From CAZPQK01 sp964588695 (GTDB lineage Bacteria; Krumholzibacteriota; Krumholzibacteriia; WVZY01; JAKEHA01): 64,000 nt of DNA. Below, piece by piece: positions 1-8,921 of this stretch. Each line of letters begins with the position of its first letter. Within the stretch, counting starts at the first letter, position 1. The stretch spans positions 248,001 through 312,000 of the forward strand of contig CAZPQK010000002.1 of assembly GCA_964588695.1 (NCBI GenBank). The letters run 5' to 3'. The notes beneath the pieces were generated by a model, which made no database searches, was not told where the DNA came from, and was given only the letters and a program-made list of their open reading frames with translations. Both the position numbers and the translations under genes were made by a program.

Positions 1-2432
1 GAGCACAGCGTTTCGCACTTGCGACGAATGTTGGGAAAGTTCTCGAACAACCCCACGGCGTTTTCGACACTCATGTCGAGCACGTCCGAAATTGAATGCC
101 CCTTGAACAAAATATCCAACGTTTCCTGATTGTAACGTTTGCCTTTGCAGGTTTCACAGGTAACGTACACGTCGGGTAAAAAGTGCATTTCCACTTTGAT
201 CATCCCGTCGCCCTGGCAGGTTTCGCAACGCCCACCGGCAACGTTAAAGCTGAATCGCCCTGCGTTGTATCCCCGCGTGCGCGCTTCGGGCAACTGCGAA
301 AACAGATCACGAATTGGCGTAAACAAGCCAGTGTATGTGGCTGGATTCGACCGCGGCGTTCGACCAATTGGCGATTGGTCAATATTAATTACTTTGTCGA
401 TGTTCTCGACGCCGTCGATTTCATCGTGATCACCTGGGCGCGCGTTGCTGTTATAGAAATGCCTTTGCAACGAACGAAACAAAATGTCGTTAACCAGTGT
501 ACTTTTACCCGAACCGCTAACGCCGGTTACGCAGGTAAACGTCCCCAGCGGAAACGACACATCGACGCCAGTTAGATTATTCTCGCGAGCGCCTCGCACG
601 GTTAACACATCGCCGTTGCCCGAACGTATCGGCATCGCGTTAATATCTGGAGGGGACAGCCGAAGGTACGCCCCGGTGGGACTATCGGGGTGCGCGCGAA
701 CTTCGTCGGGCGTGCCGGTGCAAACGACCTCCCCACCGTGCTCACCGGCCCCCGGGCCAAGATCCACAACGTAGTCGGCGGCCTCAATAGTGTCACGGTC
801 GTGTTCGATTACAATGACGGTGTTACCCACGTCTCGCAGTTCCCGCAGGGTTTGAATGAGTCGCTCGTTGTCGCGATGATGAAGTCCAATGCTGGGCTCG
901 TCGAGGATGTAAAGCACACCCATTAACTTGCTACCAATTTGGGTAGCCAGTCGCAGCCGCTGCGCTTCGCCCCCGGCCAAAGTCGCCGCCGACCGGTCCA
1001 AGGACAGATAACCCAAACCGACATCTTCCATAAACTGCAGCCGCGACGAAATCTCGAATCGAATGGGCTCGCCGATTTCCGCGTGGTTTCCTTCCAACTC
1101 GACCGCGGAAATCCATTCGCGTGCGCGCTTGATGCTTTGCCGACACACATCGGCGATGTTGGCTTGACCCAAGCGCACGGCCAGCGCTTCCTTACGAAGG
1201 CGCGCGCCACCGCATTCGCTACAAGGTTCAAACGTCATGAAGGTTTCCGTCCACTTACGCACTCGGTCGGACGACGTGTTGCGGTATCGTCGGCGCAACC
1301 ACGGAATCAGCCCTTCAAAGTTGGTTCGGTACTCGCCGGTAACTTTGGCGAAATCCATTTTGACCACAATCTCTTCGTCGATCCCGTACAGGATCGCATC
1401 GCGCGCCTTTTTGGTAAGGTCGCGGTAGCGATCGTCGATGGAAAACCCAAGGTGATCGCCCAAGGCCTCCAACTGCGCCTTACCCCACTCGCCACGCAAC
1501 TTTCCCATCGGCGCCAGGGCTGCCTCGGAAAGCTTTAGCGACGGATCGGGAACAATCAGACTTTCGTTAAAGTCCATCCGCGACCCGAGACCGCCACACT
1601 CATCGCACGCGCCATACGGCGAGTTGAACGAAAACATACGCGGTTCAATCTTACCCAGGCTGATGTCGCAATAGGGGCAGGCGTAGTGACGGCTAAACAA
1701 CAACTCTTCGCCACCCGCCAACAGAACCATGATTAGCCCGTCCGAGAAGCGGCCGGCGGTTTCCAACGAATCGGCGATACGCTTAGCGTGCTTGGCATCC
1801 ACCTTCAATCTGTCGACCACGATATCGATGTCGTGTTTCTTTTGCTTGTTGAGCTTCGGCGGCTCGGCGGCTTCGTGCATTTCGCCGTTTACCCGCACTC
1901 GCACGAACCCATCTTTGGCAATATTTTCGAACACTTTGCGATGTTCGCCTTTGCGCCCGCGAACCACCGGGGAAAGGATCGTGCAGTGCGCTCCTTGCGG
2001 CAGTGCGAGTATACGCTCGCGGATTTGTTCAATTGACTGCTGCGAGATTGCCCGGCCACAACTGTAGCAATGCGGCGTACCCACGCGAGCAAACAAAAGT
2101 CGCAGATAGTCGTAGACTTCGGTAAGTGTCCCCACCGTCGATCGCGGGTTGCGAGAAGTCGTTTTTTGTTCAATTGAAATTGCTGGCGAGAGCCCGTCGA
2201 TGCGATCCACATCCGGCTTTTCCATCTGACCTAAAAACTGGCGGGCGTACGCCGAAAGACTCTCGACGTAGCGTCGCTGACCTTCGGCGTAGATCGTATC
2301 GAAGGCCAACGAAGACTTACCCGACCCGCTGAGACCGCTCACCACGATGAGCTGGTTACGCGGAAGGGTGACGTTGACGTTCTTTAGATTATGCTCGCGC
2401 GCGCCACGAACAATCAGATCGCGTTGAATCAT
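1..2432 (-). CDS. uvrA: UvrA excinuclease ABC subunit A, N-terminal 810 residues (runs off the window)
   Basis: UvrA is the DNA-damage sensor of nucleotide excision repair: a dimeric ABC ATPase that scans DNA with UvrB. Translating the minus strand from the ATG at 2432 gives about 810 codons without a stop before base 1. UvrA is usually about 940 residues, so the C-terminus is missing. The first Walker A (GLSGSGKSS) is at residues 33-41. A four-cysteine zinc module with CPYC and CDECGG follows. Next come an ABC signature (LAGGEAQR) and Walker B (ILDEPSIGL), then the second Walker A (GVSGSGKST). A further zinc module has CETCQGDG and CETCKG. The start is supported by the conserved opening MIQRDLIVRGARE. 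The gene lies 120 bases downstream of the large TPR gene on the same strand. No frameshift is seen. Confidence 0.97.
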   Translation of the reverse strand, partial: MIQRDLIVRGAREHNLKNVNVTLPRNQLIVVSGLSGSGKSSLAFDTIYAEGQRRYVESLSAYARQFLGQMEKPDVDRIDGLSPAISIEQKTTSRNPRSTVGTLTEVYDYLRLLFARVGTPHCYSCGRAISQQSIEQIRERILALPQGAHCTILSPVVRGRKGEHRKVFENIAKDGFVRVRVNGEMHEAAEPPKLNKQKKHDIDIVVDRLKVDAKHAKRIADSLETAGRFSDGLIMVLLAGGEELLFSRHYACPYCDISLGKIEPRMFSFNSPYGACDECGGLGSRMDFNESLIVPDPSLKLSEAALAPMGKLRGEWGKAQLEALGDHLGFSIDDRYRDLTKKARDAILYGIDEEIVVKMDFAKVTGEYRTNFEGLIPWLRRRYRNTSSDRVRKWTETFMTFEPCSECGGARLRKEALAVRLGQANIADVCRQSIKRAREWISAVELEGNHAEIGEPIRFEISSRLQFMEDVGLGYLSLDRSAATLAGGEAQRLRLATQIGSKLMGVLYILDEPSIGLHHRDNERLIQTLRELRDVGNTVIVIEHDRDTIEAADYVVDLGPGAGEHGGEVVCTGTPDEVRAHPDSPTGAYLRLSPPDINAMPIRSGNGDVLTVRGARENNLTGVDVSFPLGTFTCVTGVSGSGKSTLVNDILFRSLQRHFYNSNARPGDHDEIDGVENIDKVINIDQSPIGRTPRSNPATYTGLFTPIRDLFSQLPEARTRGYNAGRFSFNVAGGRCETCQGDGMIKVEMHFLPDVYVTCETCKGKRYNQETLDILFKGHSISDVLDMSVENAVGLFENFPNIRRKCETLC

Positions 2433-2456
2433 GTGGGTTCCGTTTCCAATAGTAGG

Positions 2457-2487
2457 CCAAGCGCTGCAGCCAGATCAGCGCGCTTGG
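2457..2487. other. Hairpin between the TPR gene and uvrA
   Basis: CCAAGCGC at 2457-2464 pairs with GCGCTTGG at 2480-2487, an 8-bp perfect stem with a 15-base loop. No U-tract follows on either strand, so it is not a classical intrinsic terminator. It could be an mRNA-processing or 3'-end-stabilising element between the two minus-strand genes. Confidence 0.4.
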
Positions 2488-2552
2488 TGCGAACCATCCA
2501 ACGCACACGCTACCCGAAGCGCGATCGTTGGTTGTGAACGCGTGGCAAAGGG

Positions 2553-5500
2553 CTATTGACCTTCGCCGGTCTCTTCTTGTGCGGATTGTTCCGGAGTGTT
2601 CTCCGGCGTCACCGGTTTGCCGTCAATGGTGTCGATGCCCTGCTGGGCGACCTTCCCCCATCGACTGTTGGCGCCATGACTACGCAGCACCTTTTGGTAG
2701 ATCTCTTTTGCTGCATCGCCGCGGTTGATCCTGGCGTAACATTCGGCAGCTTTTAGTTCGGCGGTTACCACCCACAACCCCTCGCCGGGGTGCAGGTACG
2801 GAACCTTAAGATACTCTACCACGGCAGACTGGAAATCTCCCAGTCGCTCGTAAGATGTTCCCTTCCAATAGTATGCCCGCGCCTTGGCCTCGCCTTGCAG
2901 GTAGGGCATAGACTCTTCGTAGGCGACGATTGCCCCGCTGTAATCGCCGCGTTCCATTTTGCAGCGCGCGACGTTCAGCGACGCCTCCGGCGCAAACTCG
3001 TGGCGAGGGAATCGCGTCAACAATCGCTGCCAGGTTTGTTCGGCGTCACGCCATTGCTTAAGCCTTTGATAAGTAACGCCGAGGTTCTTCATTGCGGTAA
3101 AAGCCACCAGACTGTCCTGCGCGGTGTTGGCGGCGTCTTCGTAATGGATCAGACTTTCGCTGACACGTTCGGACTGCACCAGGGCGTTCCCCATGCGCAG
3201 ATGCAACAGCGGGCTGCGTGGCGACAACGGGTACTCGCGAAAGAAGCGGGTAGCAACCTGGGTTCCGCGATCGAACTGGTTGTCGCCAAACAGGGCCATC
3301 GCGTAGTAATAACGCGCGTGCTCGCAGGCGCCCTCGCCGTCGCAGTTTTCTGCGAACTGAGTAAGTATTTCGATCGAACGTTTGAACTCCTGGTTGTCGA
3401 AGTAATACTTCGCCGCTTCGACGTTAATTTCATACGCTAGTTCACTCGGGTTACCTGCCTTGGCGTACACCCTCTCGGTGATGTTGCGCGCTTCGCGGAA
3501 CTCGCCCCGTCGGTAAAGCGCCATCGCCAACAACGCTTCTGGTTCGGGATCCTCCGTTGGCGCTACTTGCATCATCAGGCGCGCCATGGCTTCGGCGTCG
3601 GAAAGTTCGCCCGCTTCCAGGTAGATACGGGAAAGCTGTTTGCCACCGGCGACCATGTCGGGGCCACCGTCATACTCGCCGACTAGTCTCTCCAGATAAT
3701 TTCGTTGCGCGTCGGTACGACCCAAGCGTTCGGCCAACGCCGCCGCCGCCACATATACGCGACGCCGAGCGTCGCCGCCTTCGGCGCTTGCGATACAGGC
3801 TTGATAAAGTTGCAAGGCTTCTTCGCTGCGACCCATTTGCTGATAGCACGCGGCAACCCGGTGCTGCACTTGCCAGCGGCGCGCGTCGCTCTTCGCCATT
3901 CGACCGGCAGCATTGTAACCAGCTAACGCGCCTTCGTAACGCCGATCCAAATACAAACAATCTGCAGCCTGCAACTCGCCGCGCAGACCAAAGTCACCGT
4001 ACGGGTCGCGCGCGGCAACGCGCCGAAAGTACGGTACAGCATCGTCATACTTTTTTAGTTCTCGCAGTGCCACGCCCGCCTCGTAGGCGGCGCGCAGGCC
4101 AACGCGCGAGTTATCGCGATCTGCAATCGACCGGAACTCCGACGCCGCTTTTTTAGTGTCGCCCGCTGCCATAATCGCTTGCGCGTTACGCAATTGCAGG
4201 CGACGTTGATCGCCCGGGTCATCGCTCAATCGGCGCGCGTTGTCGAAGTAGATCTGCGCTCGCCGGGCATGTGGTTCGGTACCAGCGCTTAGTAATACTT
4301 CACCGACGCGTTCGTAAAGTTCGACGGCAAGCTCGTGTTGAGGATATGCGTTCAACACTTGCTTCGCGGCGGTGGTGTCTACGCGCCCGGCCAGATCGCC
4401 AGCAAGTAACACCCGCTGAAACTGTGCGGTTTGCGACCATTCGCTTTGCGGTTGTTCTTTTATGAGTGACGTCCAAACCTTGTCGGCCTGTTTTTGACCA
4501 TCTCGAGCGCGCTGTTCGTCGTCAAGAAACAAGGCCTTGCGCGCCTGCTTGGCGTGAACCAGGCCCTCAAAGTAAAGCACGCGATCATGACCGGCGTGAC
4601 CTTTGGTTTGCTTCTTTAGCTGATCCACCAGGTCGCCGGCGCCATCGAAGTCCTTTAAAACGTCGATACGGGTGTTAACCAGCTCCAGCATCGGGCCGAT
4701 ACCCTGAGACTTCGCGGCGTTCAACGATGCCTTGTCGACGGCCCGCAGCGCCGACTGGTAGTCGGTAACGGTGAACTCATTAATAAAAGCGACGCGTTTC
4801 TCGGCGGCTTCAGCTTCGTCGGACAACGGAGACCGATCAATCAAGTCGCGATAGATGCGACCCGCGTCGGCGTACTGGCGCGCGCGCTCGTACACGCGCC
4901 CCACGCGCAGCATCTCCGACGGAATTTCGCGACGCTGCACGTCGAGCAATTCGTCTAGTGCGCGTAGCGCCGCACTGGTATCGCCTAGCGCAGTAAAGTT
5001 CACCTGGGAGATCGTGTTAAGCGTTTCGCAACGCAACGTACTATCCGCGCCAATGGAAACAAACCGCCGGAGTTCGCCAATGGCTTCGCGCGGGCGACCT
5101 AGCCCAAGCAACGCTTCCCCTCGGACCTTGGGTGCCTGCCGGGCAAACGGCGTCCCCGGCGCAAAAGACTCGAGTTTGTCGACATCGGCAAGAACAGCGT
5201 CGTAATTGTCGCGCGCAAGATTTGCACGAGCGACTGCCAGGGTAATTTGTGGAGAAAAGGTGTTGGGATAGTGCCGGTCGTACTCTGCGGCGATTCGCCC
5301 GACCCCGACGTAGTCCCTGGCGGTGGACGCGGCGCCAACTGCGCGGATGAAGATTTCGCGCGTGTCACCGACATCGGGCCGCGAAAGCAATTCTTCGTAC
5401 CACATAACGGCTTCGCCAGCGCGATCATTCTTTTCGAGCAGTTCCGCGCCCTCTTTGCTTGCCGGAACCACAAACGGCGACGCGTCGAACGTTTTTGCGG

Positions 5501-6206
5501 CTCGATAGAACTCCAGCGCTTTGTCAACCATGCCACGATCGCTTAACATGCGACCCGCTTCCAGCGCAGCAAATCCCGCCATGGGATCGCGGGGGAACTG
5601 CGCAACGACGTACTGGTAGCGGTTCAGTGCCTGCTCATCGCGCCCGAGCTTGCGGTACGCAAAAGCTGTCTGGTAAGCCGCCCGCGGCGCGGCGGCGTGT
5701 TCAATGTGTTCGTCAAGAATGGGGCGAAGCACCTCGACGGCGCCCTCGAAATTGCCGTTAGCGATCATGGCCTCACCCTTTCCCAACATGGCGTCGGGAA
5801 CGTTGGGGCAATCGGACATCGCAACTACGACGCGGGTGAAGATTTGATCAGCTTCGGAAAAACGACGATCCTTGGCGTAAAGGCGTCCGAGTTGCACCGA
5901 AACCCGACAACGGTCGACGTCGTTGGGATACGTAGCCAGCATGGTTTCCATCACCGTGATCGCCTGCGGCACTTTGTCGATTCGGGTCAGGCATTCGGCG
6001 GCGCGGTCAAGCGCCACCGGAGAGCGACGGTCGGTTGGATTCTGTCGGGAAAATTTCAGGTACTGTGCGGCCGCGGCTTCAAACAACTGGTCTTCGCGCA
6101 ACGCGTTAGCAAACGAGAAGATTTCATCGGGCGTTTCCGCCAAAACAGGCGCCGCAGTCGCCAACACCATTGCGGCAAATGCCACCGCTAACGTTCGTTT
6201 CATCAT
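2553..6206 (-). CDS. Large secreted tetratricopeptide-repeat protein (about 1217 aa)
   Basis: This predicted exported protein is built almost entirely of TPR helices. The N-terminus is a clear Sec signal peptide (MMKRT, a hydrophobic run, then APVLA before ETPDE), with cleavage near residue 23. From about residue 30 to the end there are many degenerate 34-residue TPRs with repeated forms such as FEGAVEVL, YEGALAGYNAAG and YSGAIVAYEES. This is the architecture of YbgF/BamD-like and gliding-motility-associated periplasmic scaffolds. The C-terminus is a short acidic, polar tail. The open frame extends to 6644, but the signal peptide fixes the start at the double ATG 6206/6203. A G-rich stretch (GGGG) lies about 10 bases upstream as a possible ribosome site. 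Partners cannot be named from sequence; periplasmic protein-protein interaction is inferred. A structured leader precedes it. Confidence 0.85.
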   Translation of the reverse strand: MMKRTLAVAFAAMVLATAAPVLAETPDEIFSFANALREDQLFEAAAAQYLKFSRQNPTDRRSPVALDRAAECLTRIDKVPQAITVMETMLATYPNDVDRCRVSVQLGRLYAKDRRFSEADQIFTRVVVAMSDCPNVPDAMLGKGEAMIANGNFEGAVEVLRPILDEHIEHAAAPRAAYQTAFAYRKLGRDEQALNRYQYVVAQFPRDPMAGFAALEAGRMLSDRGMVDKALEFYRAAKTFDASPFVVPASKEGAELLEKNDRAGEAVMWYEELLSRPDVGDTREIFIRAVGAASTARDYVGVGRIAAEYDRHYPNTFSPQITLAVARANLARDNYDAVLADVDKLESFAPGTPFARQAPKVRGEALLGLGRPREAIGELRRFVSIGADSTLRCETLNTISQVNFTALGDTSAALRALDELLDVQRREIPSEMLRVGRVYERARQYADAGRIYRDLIDRSPLSDEAEAAEKRVAFINEFTVTDYQSALRAVDKASLNAAKSQGIGPMLELVNTRIDVLKDFDGAGDLVDQLKKQTKGHAGHDRVLYFEGLVHAKQARKALFLDDEQRARDGQKQADKVWTSLIKEQPQSEWSQTAQFQRVLLAGDLAGRVDTTAAKQVLNAYPQHELAVELYERVGEVLLSAGTEPHARRAQIYFDNARRLSDDPGDQRRLQLRNAQAIMAAGDTKKAASEFRSIADRDNSRVGLRAAYEAGVALRELKKYDDAVPYFRRVAARDPYGDFGLRGELQAADCLYLDRRYEGALAGYNAAGRMAKSDARRWQVQHRVAACYQQMGRSEEALQLYQACIASAEGGDARRRVYVAAAALAERLGRTDAQRNYLERLVGEYDGGPDMVAGGKQLSRIYLEAGELSDAEAMARLMMQVAPTEDPEPEALLAMALYRRGEFREARNITERVYAKAGNPSELAYEINVEAAKYYFDNQEFKRSIEILTQFAENCDGEGACEHARYYYAMALFGDNQFDRGTQVATRFFREYPLSPRSPLLHLRMGNALVQSERVSESLIHYEDAANTAQDSLVAFTAMKNLGVTYQRLKQWRDAEQTWQRLLTRFPRHEFAPEASLNVARCKMERGDYSGAIVAYEESMPYLQGEAKARAYYWKGTSYERLGDFQSAVVEYLKVPYLHPGEGLWVVTAELKAAECYARINRGDAAKEIYQKVLRSHGANSRWGKVAQQGIDTIDGKPVTPENTPEQSAQEETGEGQ

Positions 6207-6379
6207 CGTCACAAATACCCCAAAAATGAGTGCAACTGGCCAGGTTTCAGGGTGGCATGGCCAGACTTCGCTTCGTAGACGGCAATGTAACAAAATCCCT
6301 TGGGGCAGGCAACAACCACAGCCATCGGCTAACGCAACCGCCCGGGTTGATAAGTCGTTGTAAGAGTATCTTTTAGGAC

Positions 6380-6660
6380 CGACGGTTTGGGCAAACCACA
6401 TTGGCGACGCGATACCGTCAGCCAAGTACAAAAGCGGGGCGAATCCGTATGAGTTCATAGGGATCCGCCCCCTTGGCGAAGCCAGATCTGGGACATGTCT
6501 ATCGGACAAAAGCCCGACGACGGCTTCGCACGAGACGGCGCTGCCACTGCGTTGGCAACGCGGCCGGTGCCCCCCACGGGGGCGGAGGCGCCGCTGAGCG
6601 ACGGCGCCAAATCGAAAAATGCTTAGGGTACTGCGTCTGACCAAGGGGGATGCGGTCAGC
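6380..6660 (-). other. Highly structured leader or candidate non-coding RNA upstream of the TPR gene
   Basis: The 522 bases between 6207 and 6728 hold no convincing gene but many perfect hairpins. GCCAAG/CTTGGC (6421-6426 with 6472-6477) encloses GGGGCG/CGCCCC (6436-6441 with 6466-6471). GCGAAGCC/GGCTTCGC (6476-6483 with 6522-6529) encloses TCGG/CCGA. GCGTT/AACGC spans 6549-6561, GCCCCC/GGGGGC 6569-6583, GGCGCCG/CGGCGCC 6587-6608 and CTGACC/GGTCAG 6637-6659. A plausible promoter lies just upstream on the minus strand, so this may be a leader of about 475 nt or a separate RNA. It does not match tmRNA, RNase P RNA or SRP RNA core motifs as I know them. Confidence 0.5.
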
Positions 6661-6687
6661 TAGCTGCTGGCTAGAAACTCGAATAAC

Positions 6688-6716
6688 ATTGTATCAATTG
6701 GTTGGAGACCCGTAAA
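6688..6716 (-). promoter_or_regulatory. Putative sigma-70-type promoter with extended -10
   Basis: Read on the minus strand, TTTACG (-35, 4 of 6 matches) is followed by a 17-base spacer and TACAAT (-10, 5 of 6), preceded by the TG of an extended -10. Transcription would begin near 6681, just after the CPBP stop codon, and run through the hairpin region toward the TPR gene. Confidence 0.4.
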
Positions 6717-6728
6717 GCTCTGCTGACT

Positions 6729-7490
6729 CTAGACGTTGAGCATACCCAGGTAGACCTGCAGTAACAGGATCAGGTCCAACACAGCGTGCGCGGCAATCAG
6801 GGGCCACAAGTTTCGCCTCGTGGCCAGAAACATCAGCCCCAGAATTGCGCCCATTACAGCAGTAACGAACATCCCCCCAATCCCCCACTGAAAATGGACA
6901 AGGCCGAACGGAACACCGCAGGTTAGCGCCGCGACAAGTAAAGCGCGCCGACCGCCGCCAAAGATCCGTCCGAGTCGATCGATGATAAATCCGCGGTAAA
7001 TGACTTCTTCGATGAACCCGCCGGTAAACATCGCTCCCATTACGGTCGGAACAAACAACGCCAGGTTACCTTCGAGGACGCCGTACCGGGAGAAGTCGGG
7101 TGGAGGGACGTTTAGTAGCGCACCCAACGGGGGAATCACAAATCCCTGAACCACAACGTTTACCAGCAGCGCGATGAATCCCCACAGAGGGATCGTCCAC
7201 CAGCGCGAGGGGCGCTTAAGCCCCAAGTGTGCTGGCGACTGGCCGCGACGGTGGGTCAGCACAACCACAACCAGGAGGGAAAGAATCAGCGACATTCCAC
7301 CGTCGAAGAGTCCCTCCATCGGAAACTTGTCGACGGCGCGAAGCCACTCTTCGATTTCCCAAAACCCAAGTGCGGTCGCTACGTACACCAAAAGATCGAC
7401 AAGCGCGCCGCTCCGGCCGGGACGCCCGGAAAAGACGGCAGCTGATTTGATGGCGTTGGTTTGTTCTTTCCCGTGTGCTGGCTCGCTCAT
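6729..7490 (-). CDS. CPBP-family intramembrane metalloprotease (253 aa)
   Basis: This is a multi-pass membrane protein of the CPBP/Abi family (Rce1-like). These proteases cleave within the membrane, and some serve in prenyl-protein processing or bacteriocin self-immunity. Motif 1 is EEVIYR at residues 161-166, motif 2 contains H199 (GLVHFQWG), and a third conserved histidine is H235 (AHAVLD). About seven hydrophobic segments cover residues 30-250. The ATG at 7490 is chosen because GGAG lies 7 bases upstream; an in-frame start at 7529 would put the start inside the operator region. The gene is divergent from the TetR regulator at 7600, with two near-identical palindromes between them, so TetR control is likely. 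The substrate is unknown. Confidence 0.88.
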   Translation of the reverse strand: MSEPAHGKEQTNAIKSAAVFSGRPGRSGALVDLLVYVATALGFWEIEEWLRAVDKFPMEGLFDGGMSLILSLLVVVVLTHRRGQSPAHLGLKRPSRWWTIPLWGFIALLVNVVVQGFVIPPLGALLNVPPPDFSRYGVLEGNLALFVPTVMGAMFTGGFIEEVIYRGFIIDRLGRIFGGGRRALLVAALTCGVPFGLVHFQWGIGGMFVTAVMGAILGLMFLATRRNLWPLIAAHAVLDLILLLQVYLGMLNV

Positions 7491-7522
7491 GCTGATCTCC
7501 GATTTCGCCTGGGACGGGCGCC

Positions 7523-7535
7523 ATAACAATGTTAT
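7523..7535. promoter_or_regulatory. Palindromic operator 1 in the CPBP/tetR divergent region
   Basis: ATAACA-A-TGTTAT is a perfect 6+6 inverted repeat around one central base (7529). It shares its core with operator 2; the two centres are 22 bp apart, about two helical turns. It probably binds the TetR protein encoded at 7600. Confidence 0.7.
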
Positions 7536-7543
7536 CTTTGCCC

Positions 7544-7558
7544 AATAACAGTGTTATT
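7544..7558. promoter_or_regulatory. Palindromic operator 2 in the CPBP/tetR divergent region
   Basis: AATAACA-G-TGTTATT is a perfect 7+7 inverted repeat centred at 7551. Its half-site TAACA is the same as in operator 1. The same-face spacing suggests two repressor dimers controlling both divergent genes. Confidence 0.7.
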
Positions 7559-7599
7559 TACGTGGCAACCCGGACTTTGTTGCCCAGAACCGGCTGGAT

Positions 7600-8187
7600 G
7601 TGTTGGAAAATACCCGCGAAAGAATTCGTTCTGAGGCTTTAACACTATTCATTGCAAAGGGTTACGGGAGAACGTCTATCGCCGAAATCGAGACTGCAGC
7701 CGGCCTGGCACCCCGGGCGGGTGGGTTCTACCGGCACTTCGTCTCCAAAGCCGAACTGGCGGCAGAGATCGGCGAGACAAGCATTATCGAAACCCGAGCT
7801 GACCTGGGGTTCGATGGTGTGCTTCCGCTGGGCGATACCCGGGCCGAACTCATCCTCATCGCGCGCGGCTATGCTCGCGCGATGGCTCGCCAGGCCCCAC
7901 TGGCTGGTTTGATCGCCGAAATCCAACATTTGCCCAAAATCCAAGAGTTGCAGAACCGCGTCGACCGCGACCTGATGCAAGCGTTCAACTCCTGGTTGCG
8001 CGACAAACGGTACGCCGACGGAATGTCGGCCGACGAACTGGACGCATTGGTATTGTCAATTTTCGGGGGCTGGATTTTTTATATGTTCAAACGTCAGCAT
8101 GGGTCGGAGGCGGTCGAAATGAGGGACGAGGCGATGCTTAGCCTGTGGGCCGACCTGTGGTCGCGAATACTGGATCAACCGAGGTAG
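7600..8187 (+). CDS. TetR/AcrR-family transcriptional regulator (195 aa)
   Basis: This is a ligand-responsive repressor. An N-terminal TetR helix-turn-helix lies at about residues 8-50 (ALTLFIAKGYGRTSIAEI, then the recognition-helix region ending YRHFVSKAEL). The C-terminal domain (about 60-190) is all-helical, for ligand binding and dimerisation, and fits TetR_C families that end with a bulky aromatic helix. The start is GTG at 7600, with a TTG codon at 7603 as alternative; the ribosome site is poor. It is followed after 6 bases by the acetyltransferase gene, so the two are probably co-transcribed. It is divergent from the CPBP protease with paired palindromes between them, which points to autoregulation and control of the protease gene. 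Confidence 0.9.
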   Translation: MLENTRERIRSEALTLFIAKGYGRTSIAEIETAAGLAPRAGGFYRHFVSKAELAAEIGETSIIETRADLGFDGVLPLGDTRAELILIARGYARAMARQAPLAGLIAEIQHLPKIQELQNRVDRDLMQAFNSWLRDKRYADGMSADELDALVLSIFGGWIFYMFKRQHGSEAVEMRDEAMLSLWADLWSRILDQPR

Positions 8188-8193
8188 AAACTA

Positions 8194-8718
8194 ATGTCGG
8201 AACTAACCATTCGCGAGGCAACCACCGCCGATGCGGCGGCGTGCGTTGAAATCTACGCGCCGATAGTCGAACAAACCACGACGTCATTCGAAACCGAAGT
8301 ACCCGCCGTGGATGAGTTCGCGAAAAGGATGCGGCGCTGCATCGCGACTCACGCGTGGCTGGTTGCCGAACTCGATGGCCGTATCGTTGGTTACGCGTAT
8401 GGAGGAACCCACCGAACGCGCGCGGCGTATCAGTGGAGCGCCGAGGTGTCGGCGTACGTACGCGAAGGTTTTCGACGGCGCGGTGTCGCGCGATCTCTGT
8501 ATGCCGAGTTGTTCGATCGTCTGCGCGAACGCGGGTACTGCAATGCGTTTGCCGGGATCACTCTTCCCAACGACAGCAGTGTTGCAATGCACGTCGCGAT
8601 GGGATTCAGCTTCATCGGCGTTTATCACAAGATTGGGTTTAAGTTCGATCAGTGGTGCGATGTCGCCTGGTACGAGTTGCGGTTGCGGGACGTCGAACAC
8701 CCACCGCAACTAACATAG
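8194..8718 (+). CDS. GNAT N-acetyltransferase, phosphinothricin acetyltransferase-like (174 aa)
   Basis: This protein acetylates an amino group using acetyl-CoA. The sequence follows the PAT/COG1247 pattern: IREAT opening, the EIYAPIVEQTTTSFE segment, the acetyl-CoA loop REGFRRRGVARSL at about residues 92-104, and the family signature LPNDSSVAMHVAMGFSFIG at about 122-140. Length is normal for the family (170-180). GAGG lies about 10 bases before the ATG. The start is 6 bases after the tetR stop, so the pair is a likely operon. Real substrates in this family are often methionine sulfoximine or amino-acid analogues, so a role in antibiotic resistance should not be assumed. Confidence 0.9.
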   Translation: MSELTIREATTADAAACVEIYAPIVEQTTTSFETEVPAVDEFAKRMRRCIATHAWLVAELDGRIVGYAYGGTHRTRAAYQWSAEVSAYVREGFRRRGVARSLYAELFDRLRERGYCNAFAGITLPNDSSVAMHVAMGFSFIGVYHKIGFKFDQWCDVAWYELRLRDVEHPPQLT

Positions 8719-8826
8719 AACTCGAACCGACTAAACGTTCGTTGACTCGCCCGGTAAACCGTCGCCGGTTCGCGGCATGAGTTAACGAATCCACATCCAC
8801 CATGATGTGATCGGGTCATCTAATCC

Positions 8827-8850
8827 AATCACTTTCGATTCGAACGTGGA
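8827..8850. repeat. Degenerate copy of a dispersed palindrome
   Basis: CACTTTCGA-T-TCGAACGTG (8830-8848) is an inverted repeat with one mismatch, in a 203-base gene-free stretch (8719-8921). The same core, ACTTTCGA with its inverse, recurs at 24626-24642 and 38170-38194. Apart from this I see nothing definite in 8719-8921. Confidence 0.6.
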
Positions 8851-8921
8851 CCGGGCGAGCTTGGATCATCACTTTTTGCTGCACCCACCGCCCCGGGACG
8901 TACCGTCACTTCTTCGCTTGG

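Noticed and set aside
6207..6644. An open frame extends the TPR protein 146 codons upstream of its signal peptide.
   Set aside because: The extension would bury a clear Sec signal peptide, covers the hairpin region, and has no family resemblance; the double ATG at 6206/6203 is preferred.
6380..6660. Considered RNase P RNA, tmRNA or SRP RNA for the structured leader.
   Set aside because: None of the conserved core sequences known to me for these RNAs is visible on either strand.
8194..8718. Considered naming the acetyltransferase a phosphinothricin resistance gene.
   Set aside because: Family membership alone does not establish that substrate; most homologues act on other amines or are uncharacterised.
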